This document shows positions 31,787 through 43,424 of a stretch of 64,000 nt of DNA, piece by piece. Below the pieces are notes generated by a model, which did not search any database, was not told the DNA's origin, and saw only the letters and a program-made list of their open reading frames with translations. The position numbers and the translations under genes were made by a program. Origin of the DNA: Chaetoceros tenuissimus. Taxonomy: Eukaryota > Bacillariophyta > Thalassiosirophyceae > Chaetocerotales > Chaetocerotaceae. The DNA is taken from positions 372,001 through 436,000 of the forward strand of contig BLLK01000029.1 of assembly GCA_021927905.1 (NCBI GenBank), given 5' to 3'. Positions within the stretch are counted from its first letter, which is position 1. The number at the start of each line of letters is the position of its first letter.

Positions 31787-33033
31787 ATGAATCTATTCCT
31801 TGTTTTGACTTTATTCTTAGGGCAGCTTCCATTTGCGCCTTCATCAGTTTTAGGCATTTTGAATTTTCGAGTTACCGTCAGAAAGAATACTGAAGCTCCT
31901 CGTATTAATCAAATGAAGGCAGTTGGCGACAATTACAGCGACGACGACATGGAAAAAGCTATCTTAAATAACCTCCAGCGAACGTGTATCAAGCAATTCC
32001 TTTCTCAGAGAGCCTTTCAGAGCTTTATGTTTCTTCTTGCCGATTTGAGAGATGTGCATACTTCTGATTGGTTAGGTTCGTTCTTGGATATACCTAATCT
32101 ACTGCAATTCCATGGAACAGGGGCATTCAATATGACTCGACTCGTTTTGAAAGTTGGGATAGTAATTTTTGGAATTGCAAAATGTCCAAAAGAAAAGATA
32201 ATTGTGCAAGCAAGAAGATCGCAAGCACATGGTCGAAGATTGTTCAACAGTGGTTCGAAGAATAATCTGTAGCTTCAAAAAGATTTTCTCACAAAAATTG
32301 AGATAGACGTTGATCCCCCATCTCTTGTACCTCGGATAATAGCAGTAAGGGAACAGATAAGAAAAGAGCTCTCCATTGATGTTGATCTGATACGTATTCA
32401 TTCCGATCAAGGTACGTAACCATATTGTACATGTTGTTATTTTTCTTCATTTTATCAGTATTTGTGGGAACCTCATATTTGGTAATAATCACGTTCATAG
32501 TTCTACAATCTTACCACGATAGAGTTCTCGACGAAGAAGAATTTGGAGTGGTGAAAGAAGGTAATTTCGATAAGACCGCTTTAACTTTACTGGCAAATTC
32601 TACTACAAATCTTGAATTCAAACCAAACCCAATTCGAAAGGGGACATTTGATTTATTTTAGAGTTGCTTTCTCTTCACGAGAGTATTCATCGGGTTTTAA
32701 GAGCATATAAGGATGTTGGTATAGAGAAAGAAGTCCAATTTGATTGGCTGAGGAAATTTTTGTGGAAAGAGTAGAACGAACTTTTGACGGAACAGGTGGA
32801 TATTACAGAGCCGATGACTTCGTAGATGAATTATTTGATGCTGGTCCATCGATTACAAGTGGTGACAAACTTGTCGATACTCTACAAATCATAAACGATA
32901 TTTTAGAAATGAGAAGCTAGTATTGGTTGAATGGAAAGGCATTGTAGACGCCACTTCAAGCGACCATATTGATTTGAAGAGGAGTCTACTTACACAAGAG
33001 GACTTTGGGATTTTGCAACCCTCCACAAAATAA
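31787..33033 (+). pseudogene. Decayed gene for a secreted or membrane protein, unknown family
   Basis: The ATG at 31787 opens a signal peptide (MNLFLVLTLFLGQLPF) and about 160 residues including IKQFLSQRAFQSFMFLLADLRD and LLQFHGTGAFNMTRLVL. A TAG at 32270-32272 ends this frame, yet the same frame continues in coding style (PPSLVPRIIAVREQIRKEL) to a GTACGT donor at 32412. Beyond it, coding-like segments continue in other frames: YHDRVLDEEEFGVV from about 32503, LLSLHESIHRVLRAYKDVG from 32661, FVERVERTFDGTGGYY from about 32750, and LVEWKGIVDATSSDHIDL to a TAA at 33031. At least one stop and about three frame changes are needed to connect them, and only the first frame change is explained by a GT-AG intron (32412-32500). 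The intron region could instead encode a membrane span. I recall similar proteins with an 'FHGT' block in diatoms but cannot name the family. Confidence 0.6.
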
Positions 33034-33344
33034 TCATAGGATAAATGTGTTGAGTACATGCAAAAGTTGCTTCGTCTTAGTGACTTTGCTCATTACTGTT
33101 CTCCTTAATTGCTATCCACAATCACATAACATACATAGCAATTGATGTCGAGCATAAATCCCTCACAGATGCAAGATCAACTGCACAGACAACATTTCTT
33201 AAGAAGACTCAGTTCGAAGATTTTTAGTTCCGGTTTTTATTTTGAAATGCAAGAGACTTTCTGAATGAATACACCTACGTAAATATAAATACATTCCAAT
33301 AGAAGCTGATACTATTTGTACGGCTAATCCCACTACCTTACTAT

Positions 33345-36300
33345 TTAGCTTTTGATCTTCTTTTTTGGAGGTTGAGACTCTGCTTCATCCTCTGTGAGGT
33401 CATCATCATGACTCTCATTATTAGTTTTGCTATCAATGTCCATTGACGCTGGTTCCGAGGAAACAATACTTGATTCTTCGGCATCCGCTTGTGAAGATGT
33501 ATCCATATTCTTCTCGGTCTTTGATTTGTCATCGATTGAAGAGGTCTTCTCTTGCTCACTCAAAAGTATATCTTCTTTTGCGTATCGTTCCCAATCTTCA
33601 GGCCTCTCATCTTCAGGTAAAAGATGATAAAATCGTGGACGTAGGAAGAATATGAAAGCCCGACCCTTTCCCTTCGGCTTCTCAGTCTTCGGAATACATC
33701 CAGGGCGGTCTTTAGTGGTCAGGTCAGCAAATTTAAATGTAACTTGACGAATACTGACGGAAGGATTGTCCTTTGAAAATTGCTGGATGACATCCATTCT
33801 TTTTCTGGTACCATTTGCAGAGATACGCCTGCAAAGGGCTGGGATGAGTTCTTTTGGCACGGCCATTTTTTTGTTCCCCAATGGATTTCCAGGAGGTGAC
33901 ATTCTTTTTTTGAAAACTGATGTCCCTTTGTCCTTCGCTTGTGCTGGAGGCTTACCAAACGCGTCGCTTCCTCGTTTTCTTGGCCAGTAAGTGATCTTAT
34001 CTTGTTCGATAGGTTTGGTGCGTTTGGCACCGCTCTTAACCCATTCCCTGATCTTGATATCAAACTCTTTGATCTTTTCTTCTCTAACTTCAAGTCTTTT
34101 TGTACATAGTTTACGGACCTTGTTGTCAGTACAGGAGGAGCATTCTCCGCATTCAGGCACTGAAAGAACAGCTCTATTCACATACGCTTCCATATCAACA
34201 CCATCAAGGTCAGTAAGAGTTCCGTTCTCTGTGATGTGTTGGCCACCAGACTTCAATGTGATACTACTATAGTTGACATATTGATCGCCTCTCATAATTC
34301 CCTCGCGAGTCTTCTTTGCAATGTCTTCACAACCTCGTAACTGAATCTCAATCTCTCGGAAACGATCAATCACCGCTTTCCGCTCTTTCATTCGTTCATC
34401 CATTATGGTCTTCACTTCAGTAGACATGGAAAAGAAAGGAGTTGGCTCTTTTCCCAATAACTCGTCATCCACCGCTCTAGATTCCCATGAGTCCATATCT
34501 CTGATTCCCTTAATAGCCTCTTCTGCAGCCAAAACTGCAGCAGACTTGTTTATGCTCATTTTCTTTTTCCTAGCATCTAGTTCTTTCTCCATCTGACGCA
34601 TTCTGTATGCGATACGCTTCGTAATGGAGTCGTTATTCATTCCGAGAGTCTGATGCTGAAAAGTCAATGCACTATCCTTCAAAAGAGACTCTCTAATTGA
34701 ATCTAGGTCCTCTGTCCCAAATTTATCAACTGCACAAAGAAGAGCCCGGTCCTGCTCAGAAGCAAAATGGAGAGTACCTTTATTAGAAAAGGTGATTTCG
34801 TTGCGAGGGTCGTCAAAAGTACCAACAAATTTTTTGAGTAAAGTTCTTTGGCGGCGAAGTTTTTCAATTTTCTACAAAGAAAAAAAAGAAGTTAAAATAG
34901 AGCATGAAAATAGTCAGTGCAAAAATAAGAAAATGACATACCTCTTCACCTTGATTAATCATGTTCAAAGCTCTTTCCCACTCTGCAGTCTTCAACTCAG
35001 TTGGGCCGTAAGCCCAAAATGCTTCACTATAAGCCTGAACGTTTTCAACAGGTAAGTCTAGTTCAGCGGCAATACTTGTGATATCAGTTCGTCCGTACTT
35101 AGTTGCTGCCTTAACGAAACTGAAATATTGACTTTTAGTCCAGTCTTCAAAACCTTCTGCCAGAAGCTCATTCTTTTCTTTTGCCAAATCATCAGGCAAA
35201 ACAGACATTTTCGCTTCATACTCTTCGCGAGGAGGTAGTTCTCCAGTCTGCTTTAGATTAGCATATGTCTCAAATTCAATCTTGCTAATTTCCAAAAGCC
35301 TGTCCCTATTGTAGAACTGATGATCCTCCATTCTGGGTAAGCGCAAAGCCTTTGGTAGCTTAATTTTGCGGTTGTTCACAACCATGGATTTCTTTGGTTC
35401 CACGACTGGATTATAATTTGTAGGAGGTGCTCTCCTTTCCCTTTTACCCATCGAGTCCGCGGCAAGAAGCTTCAGTTGTTTTCTCATCTCAAGATCACTG
35501 TAATCTATTCCTTCAAAAGTTTGAGCACTAATTCCTCCATCAAGGCGGAAATCGAGTAAATCACCCTTCTCTGCCTTGGTAATCTTATCTGCAAGCTCCT
35601 TTGTCTTAGCTTTTCCACGCTCGAGAATAACATCAATGTCTTCATCGGTGATGGTACTTTCTTCCGATCGGAAAACAGTATCAGCACCAAACCTGACTGC
35701 TGCCATGATCTCTTCTTTGGAAACTTTGTCTTTCTCTTTCAACCTTCCTTGCTGGACAACCATAGCATCTAGTTTCAGCTTCTGCTGAGCTCTCTCAACA
35801 ATTTTTTCTTCGACTGTATTTTCACTGACAAGGCGATACACACTGACTGGTTTCTTCTGTCCTAAACGGTGGCATCTATCTTGTGCTTGCTGTTGAATTT
35901 AAAGTGTGTGTTTGAGATATATATTTTGGACAATATCTGGAGGAAAAAAAGACTTTCCATATACTTACCAAATCTGCTTGAGGATTCCAATCGCTGTCAT
36001 AAAGGATACATATATCAGCAGTTTGGAGGTTGATTCCTAAACCTCCTGCACGGGTTGAAAGGATGAAGACAAATTTTTCACTATTTGGTGCATTAAATGC
36101 ATCAATAGATGCTTCACGCACAGCATAGTCTGTATTACCGTCAATCCGGCAGTATTTATATCCTCTCATGACGAGATAATCTTCTAGAATATCCAATACT
36201 CTGGTCATTTGAGTAAAGATAAGGACTCGACTACCTTTCTCTTTCAGCCTCTTCAGTAGCTTATCAACCATGAATAACTTCCCACAATTTTCCACAAGAT

Positions 36301-38192
36301 GCTCCCCTAGAGGTGGAAGTGATCGATCTTCAACACCTTCGAATAAATACGGATGACCACAACACTTACGAAGTTGCATAACAATATTGAGGACTGCTGT
36401 ACGATTCTGATTTCCGCCTCCAGTGATACTTTCGATATCGCGAAGTAAAAGCTTCTTATAAAGTTGCTTTTGCATTTTACTCATACCAACCATCACTAGG
36501 GTCTCTGTTTTCGGTGGAAGCCCTTTCGCCACATCGGACTTTAGTCTACGAAGCATAAAAGGGCGAAGAACTTTGTGCAGTTGAGAAATCATTTCTTTTT
36601 TGGCATCGGCATCGTCAATTTCAAGATCGAACCATTCATCGAATTGGTCAGATGAGGAGAAAATATCTGGAAGCAAAAAGTTCAGTAATGCCCACAATTC
36701 ATGCAGGTTGTTCTGTAAAGGAGTACCGGTAAGGAGAAGTCGATGCATTGTATTGAAATCGCGGACAGTTTTGCTGAACATGGATGTTTCGTTTTTCAAA
36801 CGATGTGCCTCGTCAATAACGAGATACTGCAGACAAAGATAGAAAAATGAGAATCAAATGGTTTGCACAAATTAAATTGATAGACACATAGGAATAAGAT
36901 TAAAACGTACCTTCCATCCAAATTTTCCTAGTGTTTGCTTTTCAGTGTTGCAAATTTCGTAGGTGGTGACACATACGTCCCATGCACGTGGGTTTTCAGA
37001 ATTATCATCAATCATCTCTCCTGTTTCAGGATCTGCGATCTGTTTATCCGGTCTTTTACCATCATGAGATGCAGCTTCATTTGTAAAGTAATTCTCAATC
37101 ATGAAAGCTCTATCCTCCTTACTTCCATGGAATTTTATGGCCCTTAAACTTGGACACCATCGATTAAGTTCATTCATCCAGTTGGAAAGTGTGGACTTTG
37201 GAACGCAAATCAAATGTGGACCTTGTACTCGTTGATATTCAAGTTGGTAAGCAAGAATACTAATACTTTGCAGTGTTTTACCGAGACCCATTTCCTGTTC
37301 AAATGATGAGAAAATTAGAGATTTCCAATCACTTGTCAGAAAAAATGAGAAGAGGTTTTGAACTTACATCTGCTAGAATTCCATTCAGTCCCTTTTCTGC
37401 CAAGTGGATCATCCAGTTCAAACCTTCAAGCTGATATGGTTTTAGTGTTCCAAACTTGATACAATCCGGTTGTTTCGTCAAGAATACATGTTCTTCTGAA
37501 TCGTCATCTTCTTCTCCTTCAGGCACAGGTTCTTTTTCCTTTTTCTTTGATTTCTTGTTGCGATGATGTGGTGTGTAGTCCGTTCCTTCACCATCTGCAT
37601 CGTTTGCTTTACCTCTACCGCTTTTCAATTTCCCAAAAATCGAACTCTGCCCTAAGAGATATTCTAGCCGTTTTGCTTTCTTTTTCTCAGCCTCTTTATC
37701 AATAACCTTGTGCCTAGCTTTAAGTTTCTTCTCTTCTTCATCCCTCTTCCTCTGTCTCTCCAAAGTCTCAGCCTTTTTTTGCTCCTTGATTCTTTTTCTT
37801 TCGGCAAGAATCTCTGGATCTGTTTCAGCTTCTATCCGTGCCTTACGCGCCTTTCTTTCTTCTTCCGCTTGCTCTCTTTCCAATGCAGCTTTTCTTCTTT
37901 CTCCTCTCATACTAACATCCTCACCTTCTTTTGCTATCAAATTTTCTCTCCTCTTTTCTTGTTCAGCTGCAGCTTCTGCATCTGCAATAGCAGATTCGCG
38001 ATTGAATCTTTCACGATCTTCAGCTTCCAATTTAAAATATGGCTCTTTTGCTTCATTGCTTAACGCCTTCCATCGCGAAGATAATTCTTTCATTGTGTCT
38101 CCCATGGATAAATTCAATTCATCCTTGATTGGTTTTAGATTTTGAGCTTGATAAAAGCCAAAAGCTGACTTAGCTTTCGCAATGGGTGCCAT
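33345..38192 (-). CDS. ISWI-type chromatin remodeler with N-terminal HMG box
   Basis: Five exons (38192-37368, 37294-36911, 36826-35969, 35889-34942, 34871-33345), with introns of 73, 84, 79 and 70 bp, all phase 0, give 1513 residues. Residues about 5-75 form an HMG box ([19 protein letters not shown], then [27 protein letters not shown]). A charged E/K/R-rich helix follows. The Snf2 ATPase has [69 protein letters not shown], and the C-lobe [23 protein letters not shown]...[15 protein letters not shown]. The HAND-SANT-SLIDE module is present ([56 protein letters not shown]), which fixes the ISWI subfamily. Past it lie a Cys cluster (ECGECSSC...C) and an unknown basic region. Typical ISWI proteins lack both the HMG box and the Cys cluster. 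It spaces nucleosomes in the nucleus. Confidence 0.93.
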
Positions 38193-39193
38193 TTTGAGTA
38201 TTTGTTTCGACCGTGGATGGATTTGTAGAAATCTGTGTTCAAACAAGAAGTGACACTGTGAGAGAATGTCCAATGATCAAAGCGAAAAAGTTGCAGTAAG
38301 CAATATGAAATTAATTTTTCAGGTAGAATAGTATGGTAAGCAAAACTGAAGATTCAATATACGACAACTAAACCTCATGATCAGTCCAATGAAAGTAGAC
38401 GATTTCCGCACCGACCATGTATGAAATAGCATAGAGTGCCGACTATGTATGACAAAGTACCACTTTCTCATGCTACGTTAATGTAAACGAATGAAAAACA
38501 TTACTTACCAAGAGCTATGTAAATCGAACTAGGTCGAAGATTAGAATTCAGTCCAAACGTATCTCAACTAGTTTTTGCTGACCTATCCACACCAAAACCT
38601 TGCTTGTTGTGAGAGAACAGCAATGGACCCTGGATAATGACGAATTGCAATAGGAAAAAAATAATGAGTAAAAGCTGAAATTAGAAACAGCTTTTATTTG
38701 TTCTATATGGATTTTTACAAGTTATTTCCAGAATCGTGTGATGTTCTTCTCAGAGTCGGCACGAGTAATTGCTTTGTCGTCACAACTCAATCAGATCTCA
38801 CCGCCGACCTTACTCATCAGGTCAATTAGTTGCTTGTACCTGTCATGGTTGCTGCTTTGTTTTCCTTTTTTCGCATATCCTACGAACATTGCGCGCCAAC
38901 TTTGTCGTAGAAATGAACTGATCAACATAGAAAGGTACAGAAATAGGTTTTGAAGCTGTTTAGAATGACAATTGTCAAAACTTGAGAATAACTTCCAAAC
39001 ATACATATTTATACAATCGACATGTACCACTGAAATTTTGGCAGTGAGAAAATTTGTTGATGAAAATAAATAGCATCTGTAAAATTAGTACATCTTCTTT
39101 ACTACACTAACTATTTTTATATGGGAATAGAATCAATCTGAGGGTGCTGCGAGTATCTTCCCACAACCTTGATCGTCTTCAGCATAATTACAA
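38193..39193. other. Intergenic region with a possible small minus-strand gene end
   Basis: About 1 kb between ISWI and SDHAF2. A minus-strand frame at 38791-39030 ends in SWRAMFVGYAKKGKQSSNH followed by DRYKQLIDLMSKVGGEI, which looks coding-like, but I can find neither a clear start nor a family. Two copies of a 17-bp element (CCGACYATGTATGA core) lie 28 bp apart at 38408-38452. Confidence 0.4.
38891..38899 (-). promoter_or_regulatory. E2F-like site (TTGGCGCGC on the minus strand)
   Basis: It differs from the TTTSGCGCS consensus at the first positions and lies about 700 bp upstream of the ISWI start. It is a weak candidate on its own, and it overlaps the coding-like frame at 38791-39030. 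Confidence 0.25.
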
Positions 39194-39898
39194 CTAAATC
39201 AAATTATGGGCACGCTTTACTGAGCTGTACTTCTCTGGATTCTTGCCAAGGGGGCTAGATCTAGCCCAATCTTGTATACGCTCAACAACACCAGTCCCAT
39301 CACCTGTCTTCATGTCTTCTGGCACATCTGTTCTCAAAGTAATTACATTGTATATATCAATAGTTTCAAGATTTACAAAGTTCTCAAATTGATCTAGTTC
39401 ATCCATTGTAAGAGAAGAAACATTTTCACTAGCCCAAGTCCCCAAAAGCAAGTCAACTTCAAGCCTAAATTTTTTGCAAAAGTGAGTGATTGAAAATAAG
39501 ATTGGAAAGTTTGTTAAAGACCTAGGGAAAGCTTACCATCCACGTTGTTTCGCTCTGTAAACAAGTCTCTTTCTTCTCACTTCGAGTTCCATTTCATCAA
39601 GTGTGTAGTCCCCACTTTCTTGCATAGCAAATGGTAAAGAAGCCTTTGGAATTTCTTCTAATTTCGGCATTCTGACATGGCGAGCTTGTATCTTGTCATA
39701 TTTTGGCTCAGCGATTTTCAGCAAAGCCTCTTCACGTTTTACAATTTCATCTTCAGCGGTTTCCGCAACCTGTGAGCGATGTTTCATATCACCACTATCA
39801 CCCCGGTAAGTCCGAATTGTTTGAAGTACAACGGGTGAACTTTGTATGTGACTTGTATTTTTTGCAGTTCTTTGCACCAAGAGAATTGTACGTATCAT
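39194..39898 (-). CDS. SDHAF2: Succinate dehydrogenase assembly factor 2 (SdhE/Sdh5 family)
   Basis: Exons 39898-39537 and 39464-39194, with a 72-bp phase-2 intron, give 210 residues. SDHAF2 helps attach FAD covalently to the flavoprotein subunit of mitochondrial complex II. The family core is plain: EVRRKRLVYRAKQRGWLEVDLLLGTWA, carrying the RG-x-x-E motif that contacts the flavoprotein, then LTMDELDQFENFVNLETIDIYNVI. The intron splits the Trp codon of RGWLE, and splicing restores the motif exactly. The N-terminus (MIRTILLVQRTAKNTSH) is Arg-rich and acid-free, as expected of a mitochondrial presequence. The C-terminal tail of about 45 residues (DWARSSPLGKNPEKYSS) is longer than in bacteria. 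Confidence 0.9.
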
Positions 39899-40423
39899 TT
39901 TAGTGAAGCGTTTTTACTCAATACAAGTTTGTTCTGTCTCGTAACAACAGGGCTTTATGATAGTTTTTATTTGAATGTAGGAAGAATGGCAACCATAGAC
40001 TGAATAAAATCGAATCAGTTATATCACTTTTAAAGTGATGATGATGCTGGAAAAAGGAGCTGCTGTGCTGTTCGTTGTTGTTTCTACTCTTCACTTATGT
40101 AGCTAGTGTGGATTGCTAAATAGAATGTATGTCTCATCATCATCATCCCCGGCACGACATTTTATTCAAGGGGGGGAAGAAGGCAAAGTTTGGGAACAGA
40201 GTAAAAGCGTTGTTACTATGTATTAAAAACCGTCCACTCACATTTGAATTGGAAAGGTGCAACAATATACGACCGTGTCAAGTTTATTTCACCAAGGAAC
40301 ATAAAGTAGAAAAAATCAAGCTAGATTTGAGCTTTGTTTCAAGTGTATCTCTCTGTCATCTGTTACACATAGTATAGCCCATTATTCACAAAGGAAACAA
40401 GACTTGAGAAAATTCCTTCTGTT

Positions 40424-41227
40424 GTGAACCTATTTCCTCAAAAGTGCACCATTCAATTTTCACAAAATATGCTTGTAAATCCAGATACAAATCTCGTCCA
40501 TCAAGCAGCTAGAGAGCTTCAAGAGCTCCATGAATTAGAACACAACCAAGCTGGTACACCGGTGAATAAGCACCATAGGTTTCCCCAGTCTTGTCTGAAA
40601 CTTTTGAGGGGAATTGAGGGGAATCTTCGATGTGCAGATTGTGACGCTACGAACCCTTGCTGGGCTACTGTAACTTATGGAGCTATGCTATGCATTGATT
40701 GTTCTGGGAGTCATCGTCAACTTGGCGTCCAGGTAAGAACTATTCCACTAAACTCATCAATAAAGAATTTTACTCTTGCTTCAACGTCCGCATTTACTTA
40801 CATTATATCACAGATTTCAGTTGTCCGATCGATAAGTATGGACTCATGGTCTTATTGCGAAGTGTTGAGTATGTTAGAAGGTGGAAATAAACAGCTGAAC
40901 GATTTCTTCATGCGACATGGGCTTCCGTCTCCACACATGTCAGATGATGATGATAGCATAATGGCTGGTAGAAACCGCTACAAAACAAACGCAGCAATGT
41001 TTTATAGGGACAATTTATCGCAACATATAGGCAGAGTTCACCAAAGAGGTTTGTACAAGGGTCGAGATCATTACAGAAAAGTCAAGAAAGCCCGTCGGAA
41101 AATTAAGAAAGAAACTACAAAAAGTACAAGTCATTCAAACAGGACCAGTACTTGTGCCGTAGAATGCACATTGAGTCCAAGTACATCAGAACCACAATTA
41201 TCTGTGCTAGCAGACAAAAATATATGA
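40424..41227 (+). CDS. ArfGAP-domain protein
   Basis: Exons 40424-40732 and 40814-41227 are joined across an 81-bp phase-0 intron (GTAAGA...TCACAG) for 240 residues; the ATG at 40469 is another possible start. The zinc finger [24 protein letters not shown] (C-x2-C-x16-C-x2-C) is followed by [10 protein letters not shown], whose Arg is the GTPase-activating finger, and after splicing by [12 protein letters not shown], the ArfGAP consensus. [14 protein letters not shown] follows as in ArfGAP2/3 and AGD types. The tail is basic ([12 protein letters not shown]) and Ser/Thr-rich, with no other domain. It should speed GTP hydrolysis on Arf GTPases at Golgi membranes. The intron has a length divisible by three and no stop, so an unspliced mRNA would still be read through. 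Confidence 0.9.
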   Translation: MNLFPQKCTIQFSQNMLVNPDTNLVHQAARELQELHELEHNQAGTPVNKHHRFPQSCLKLLRGIEGNLRCADCDATNPCWATVTYGAMLCIDCSGSHRQLGVQVRTIPLNSSIKNFTLASTSAFTYIISQISVVRSISMDSWSYCEVLSMLEGGNKQLNDFFMRHGLPSPHMSDDDDSIMAGRNRYKTNAAMFYRDNLSQHIGRVHQRGLYKGRDHYRKVKKARRKIKKETTKSTSHSNRTSTCAVECTLSPSTSEPQLSVLADKNI

Positions 41228-41287
41228 ATAATCTTTGAATAATCTTCAAAATTAAAATAGCAAGGGTGGGGCAGGAACAATAAAACA

Positions 41288-43243
41288 TTACTCTTTCATA
41301 CTTGTGCCGCACATCTTACACTTCTTCCTTGTTTTTGACCAACTGTATACTTCATTGGAATAGGTACACGTCTCGCACGTCCACATTGTCTTTGTTTCTT
41401 TATTCTGACGGCTACTTTGATTTCCCCCAAGCTTTTGCTGAAACATGTTTGGTTTCGATGATGTTTTGAGTTTTGTCTGCGAAGATGTCACCTTTGTTCT
41501 GGGTTTTGTATCAGTTACGACCGGTGTTGGACAAGCTTTAGCTTCAGACATTGGGGTAGAATTTTTGGCAGTTTCTTCCGATTGATTGTTTATCAAAGAA
41601 TTGTCCTCCACTGTTTTTCTATATGGGGTTTTCATAGATACTGCAGGATTTTTTTGACTGCTGGTTTGAACTTTCGATGTCGTCATTCCTTTGCAGCTTG
41701 ATTGTGAAGAATACGGATTTGCTATCGAGGTAGAGGTACCCGAGAGACGAGCAGCTTCTTTGGAAATGTCTCCTCTGCCTTGAGTATTTCTATCATTTGA
41801 ATGCGGATTGATACTCGAAGTGGATACATCAGAGAGCCTAGAATCTTCGTTTGAATTTTCGTCTGTGTTTGTAATTGAGATATTTAATAGTGCATCCTCA
41901 TCCTTAATCAAGAACCAAGATGGTAGATTCTGTGGTACATTTTCATTCTTCCTGGTACAAACTTCAACGACCATATCGTGAATACAAGCAAACCCCTTTG
42001 CGTTGCATACTTTCAGCATCATTGTACGATAAATGGTTTTCAACTTATCGTCAAAGTCCCCATTCCCAGATGTTACTTTTCCACTTTGGTCATCTGATTT
42101 ACCAATATTCGTTCGACTTTGGTTCAGCCTACCCGTGTAAACTTTCTCTCTGGAATTTTTCAATTTCACTTCTTCCCTCTGACAAAAAAGTTACAAATTA
42201 TAAGCATATCAATCATGAGAAGATCTTATTGAATACCAGACAATAAACTTACTAATCTCGTCTTTTCTTCTTTGTTGAAAGTCCGTTTTACCTCGCGTTC
42301 GGGCCGATGGAATTCACGATCACATTCTACGAAATAAATTTACTCGGCATTAGATCCTCGACACTTAGCATGCTTTTATTTCACAATTTCATTACTTACC
42401 AGACCGCCATTAATCAGCAAATCTCTTCAGACGTGCCTTTAATTCCAAATCAGTGCCAGAAGAGTCAATGCCTTCAGATTTACACAATGCAATCAAGTCC
42501 TTACGTTTCCTACCTGCAAGATTGAAATGCTTATGTTCTAAACGTTTCTTTGGCTCCACTTTTTTCGAATCGTTATCTTGAGTCAGGTCAACAACATCTG
42601 CTGCATCTTTCTTCTCCTCACCTACATCTCTGTCCAATTCAACAATTGTTTCATCTTTATACGATATATCAGATCTACTAGAACACGCTCTTCTTGGCCT
42701 TTTCATTGGCGTTTCATACGAATCTGTGGCAGATCGTTTCTTTTCTTCTACTGCTTCCCCACTAGTAGATTCATCAGTAGCATTGCAAGACGAATGCTTA
42801 TCTTTGAAATTTTGCAATTCAACCAGCGCACTATACAATTGCGACCTCATTTGTTTATATTCATCCACAACTTTCCGCAGCCCATGATTGGGTATGATTG
42901 CATCTTCATCGTCTAATGGCTTAGTGTATCCCCCATTGTTTTTCTGTATTTCAATCTTAGAATGACAGATTGGGCAATCTCGCTTACTCTTGACTCCGTT
43001 CCTAGTAGAAAAGTGGCCACGAATACATTTAGAGCAGAATGTGTGATGACATGGTCGTAATGTTACTGGATTATCATATAATGACCTACAACAATGACAT
43101 TGTAATGACGATAACTCATATTGTAGGAGTGAAGCGTTGATAGAATCGGACGTAGGATTTGTAGGAAATGGATCTGTTTTCCAAATGAATGCGTTATCTT
43201 GGTCAACTTCAACTTCTTGGTCCATTCTTTGATGTCGAAACAA
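41288..43243 (-). CDS. RAD18: RAD18-like E3 ubiquitin ligase (RING, SAP, NZF) interrupted by an in-frame stop
   Basis: Exon 1 is 43243-42400, exon 2 42326-42253 and exon 3 42178-41288, with introns of 73 and 74 bp. A C3HC4 RING (CHCC, PCHHTFCSKCI, CPICHSK) lies near residues 40-90, and a SAP motif (GRKRKDLIALCKSEGID, LELKARLKRF) ends exon 1. Exon 2 gives ECDREFHRPEREVKRTF, typical of the stretch after SAP in RAD18. Exon 3 ends in a RanBP2/NZF finger (WTCETCTYSNEVYSW, KCKMCG), a ubiquitin-binding type. Within exon 1, after LKRFAD, comes TAA (42412-42410), then TGG CGG TCT and the donor; a Leu there (TTA or TTG) would give an unbroken reading. As it stands, translation stops at 277 residues, keeping RING and SAP but losing the NZF. 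RAD18 monoubiquitinates PCNA in damage tolerance. Confidence 0.78.
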
Positions 43244-43414
43244 AATAAAAAGTAAAACCCTATAAACTGTAGTGTGCCGATATGTGTAGCATTAGCGTAG
43301 TGTTTGTTTTTTGGACAACAATGTACCTTAGATGTACTAACTCCTCCAGGTAAGGTAAGGTAGGTGTGGTATACTTGATAAAAACTCCCTCAAAAATTTC
43401 AATTTTTTTCATTT

Positions 43415-43424
43415 TTGGCGCCAA
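43415..43424. promoter_or_regulatory. E2F-like palindrome TTGGCGCCAA
   Basis: The sequence TTTTTGGCGCCAA (43412-43424) holds a perfect E2F consensus on both strands, about 175 bp upstream of both the RAD18-like start and the exchanger start. E2F control of DNA-repair genes is widespread in plants and animals; binding here is inferred. Confidence 0.45.

Noticed and set aside
37708-38145. Ser/Leu-rich plus-strand frames opposite ISWI exon 1
   Set aside because: They are the complement of the E/K/R-rich helix of ISWI; no start context or domain.
40129-40377. An 82-codon frame upstream of the ArfGAP
   Set aside because: A His run from a CAT repeat, then random-looking text; no partner exon.
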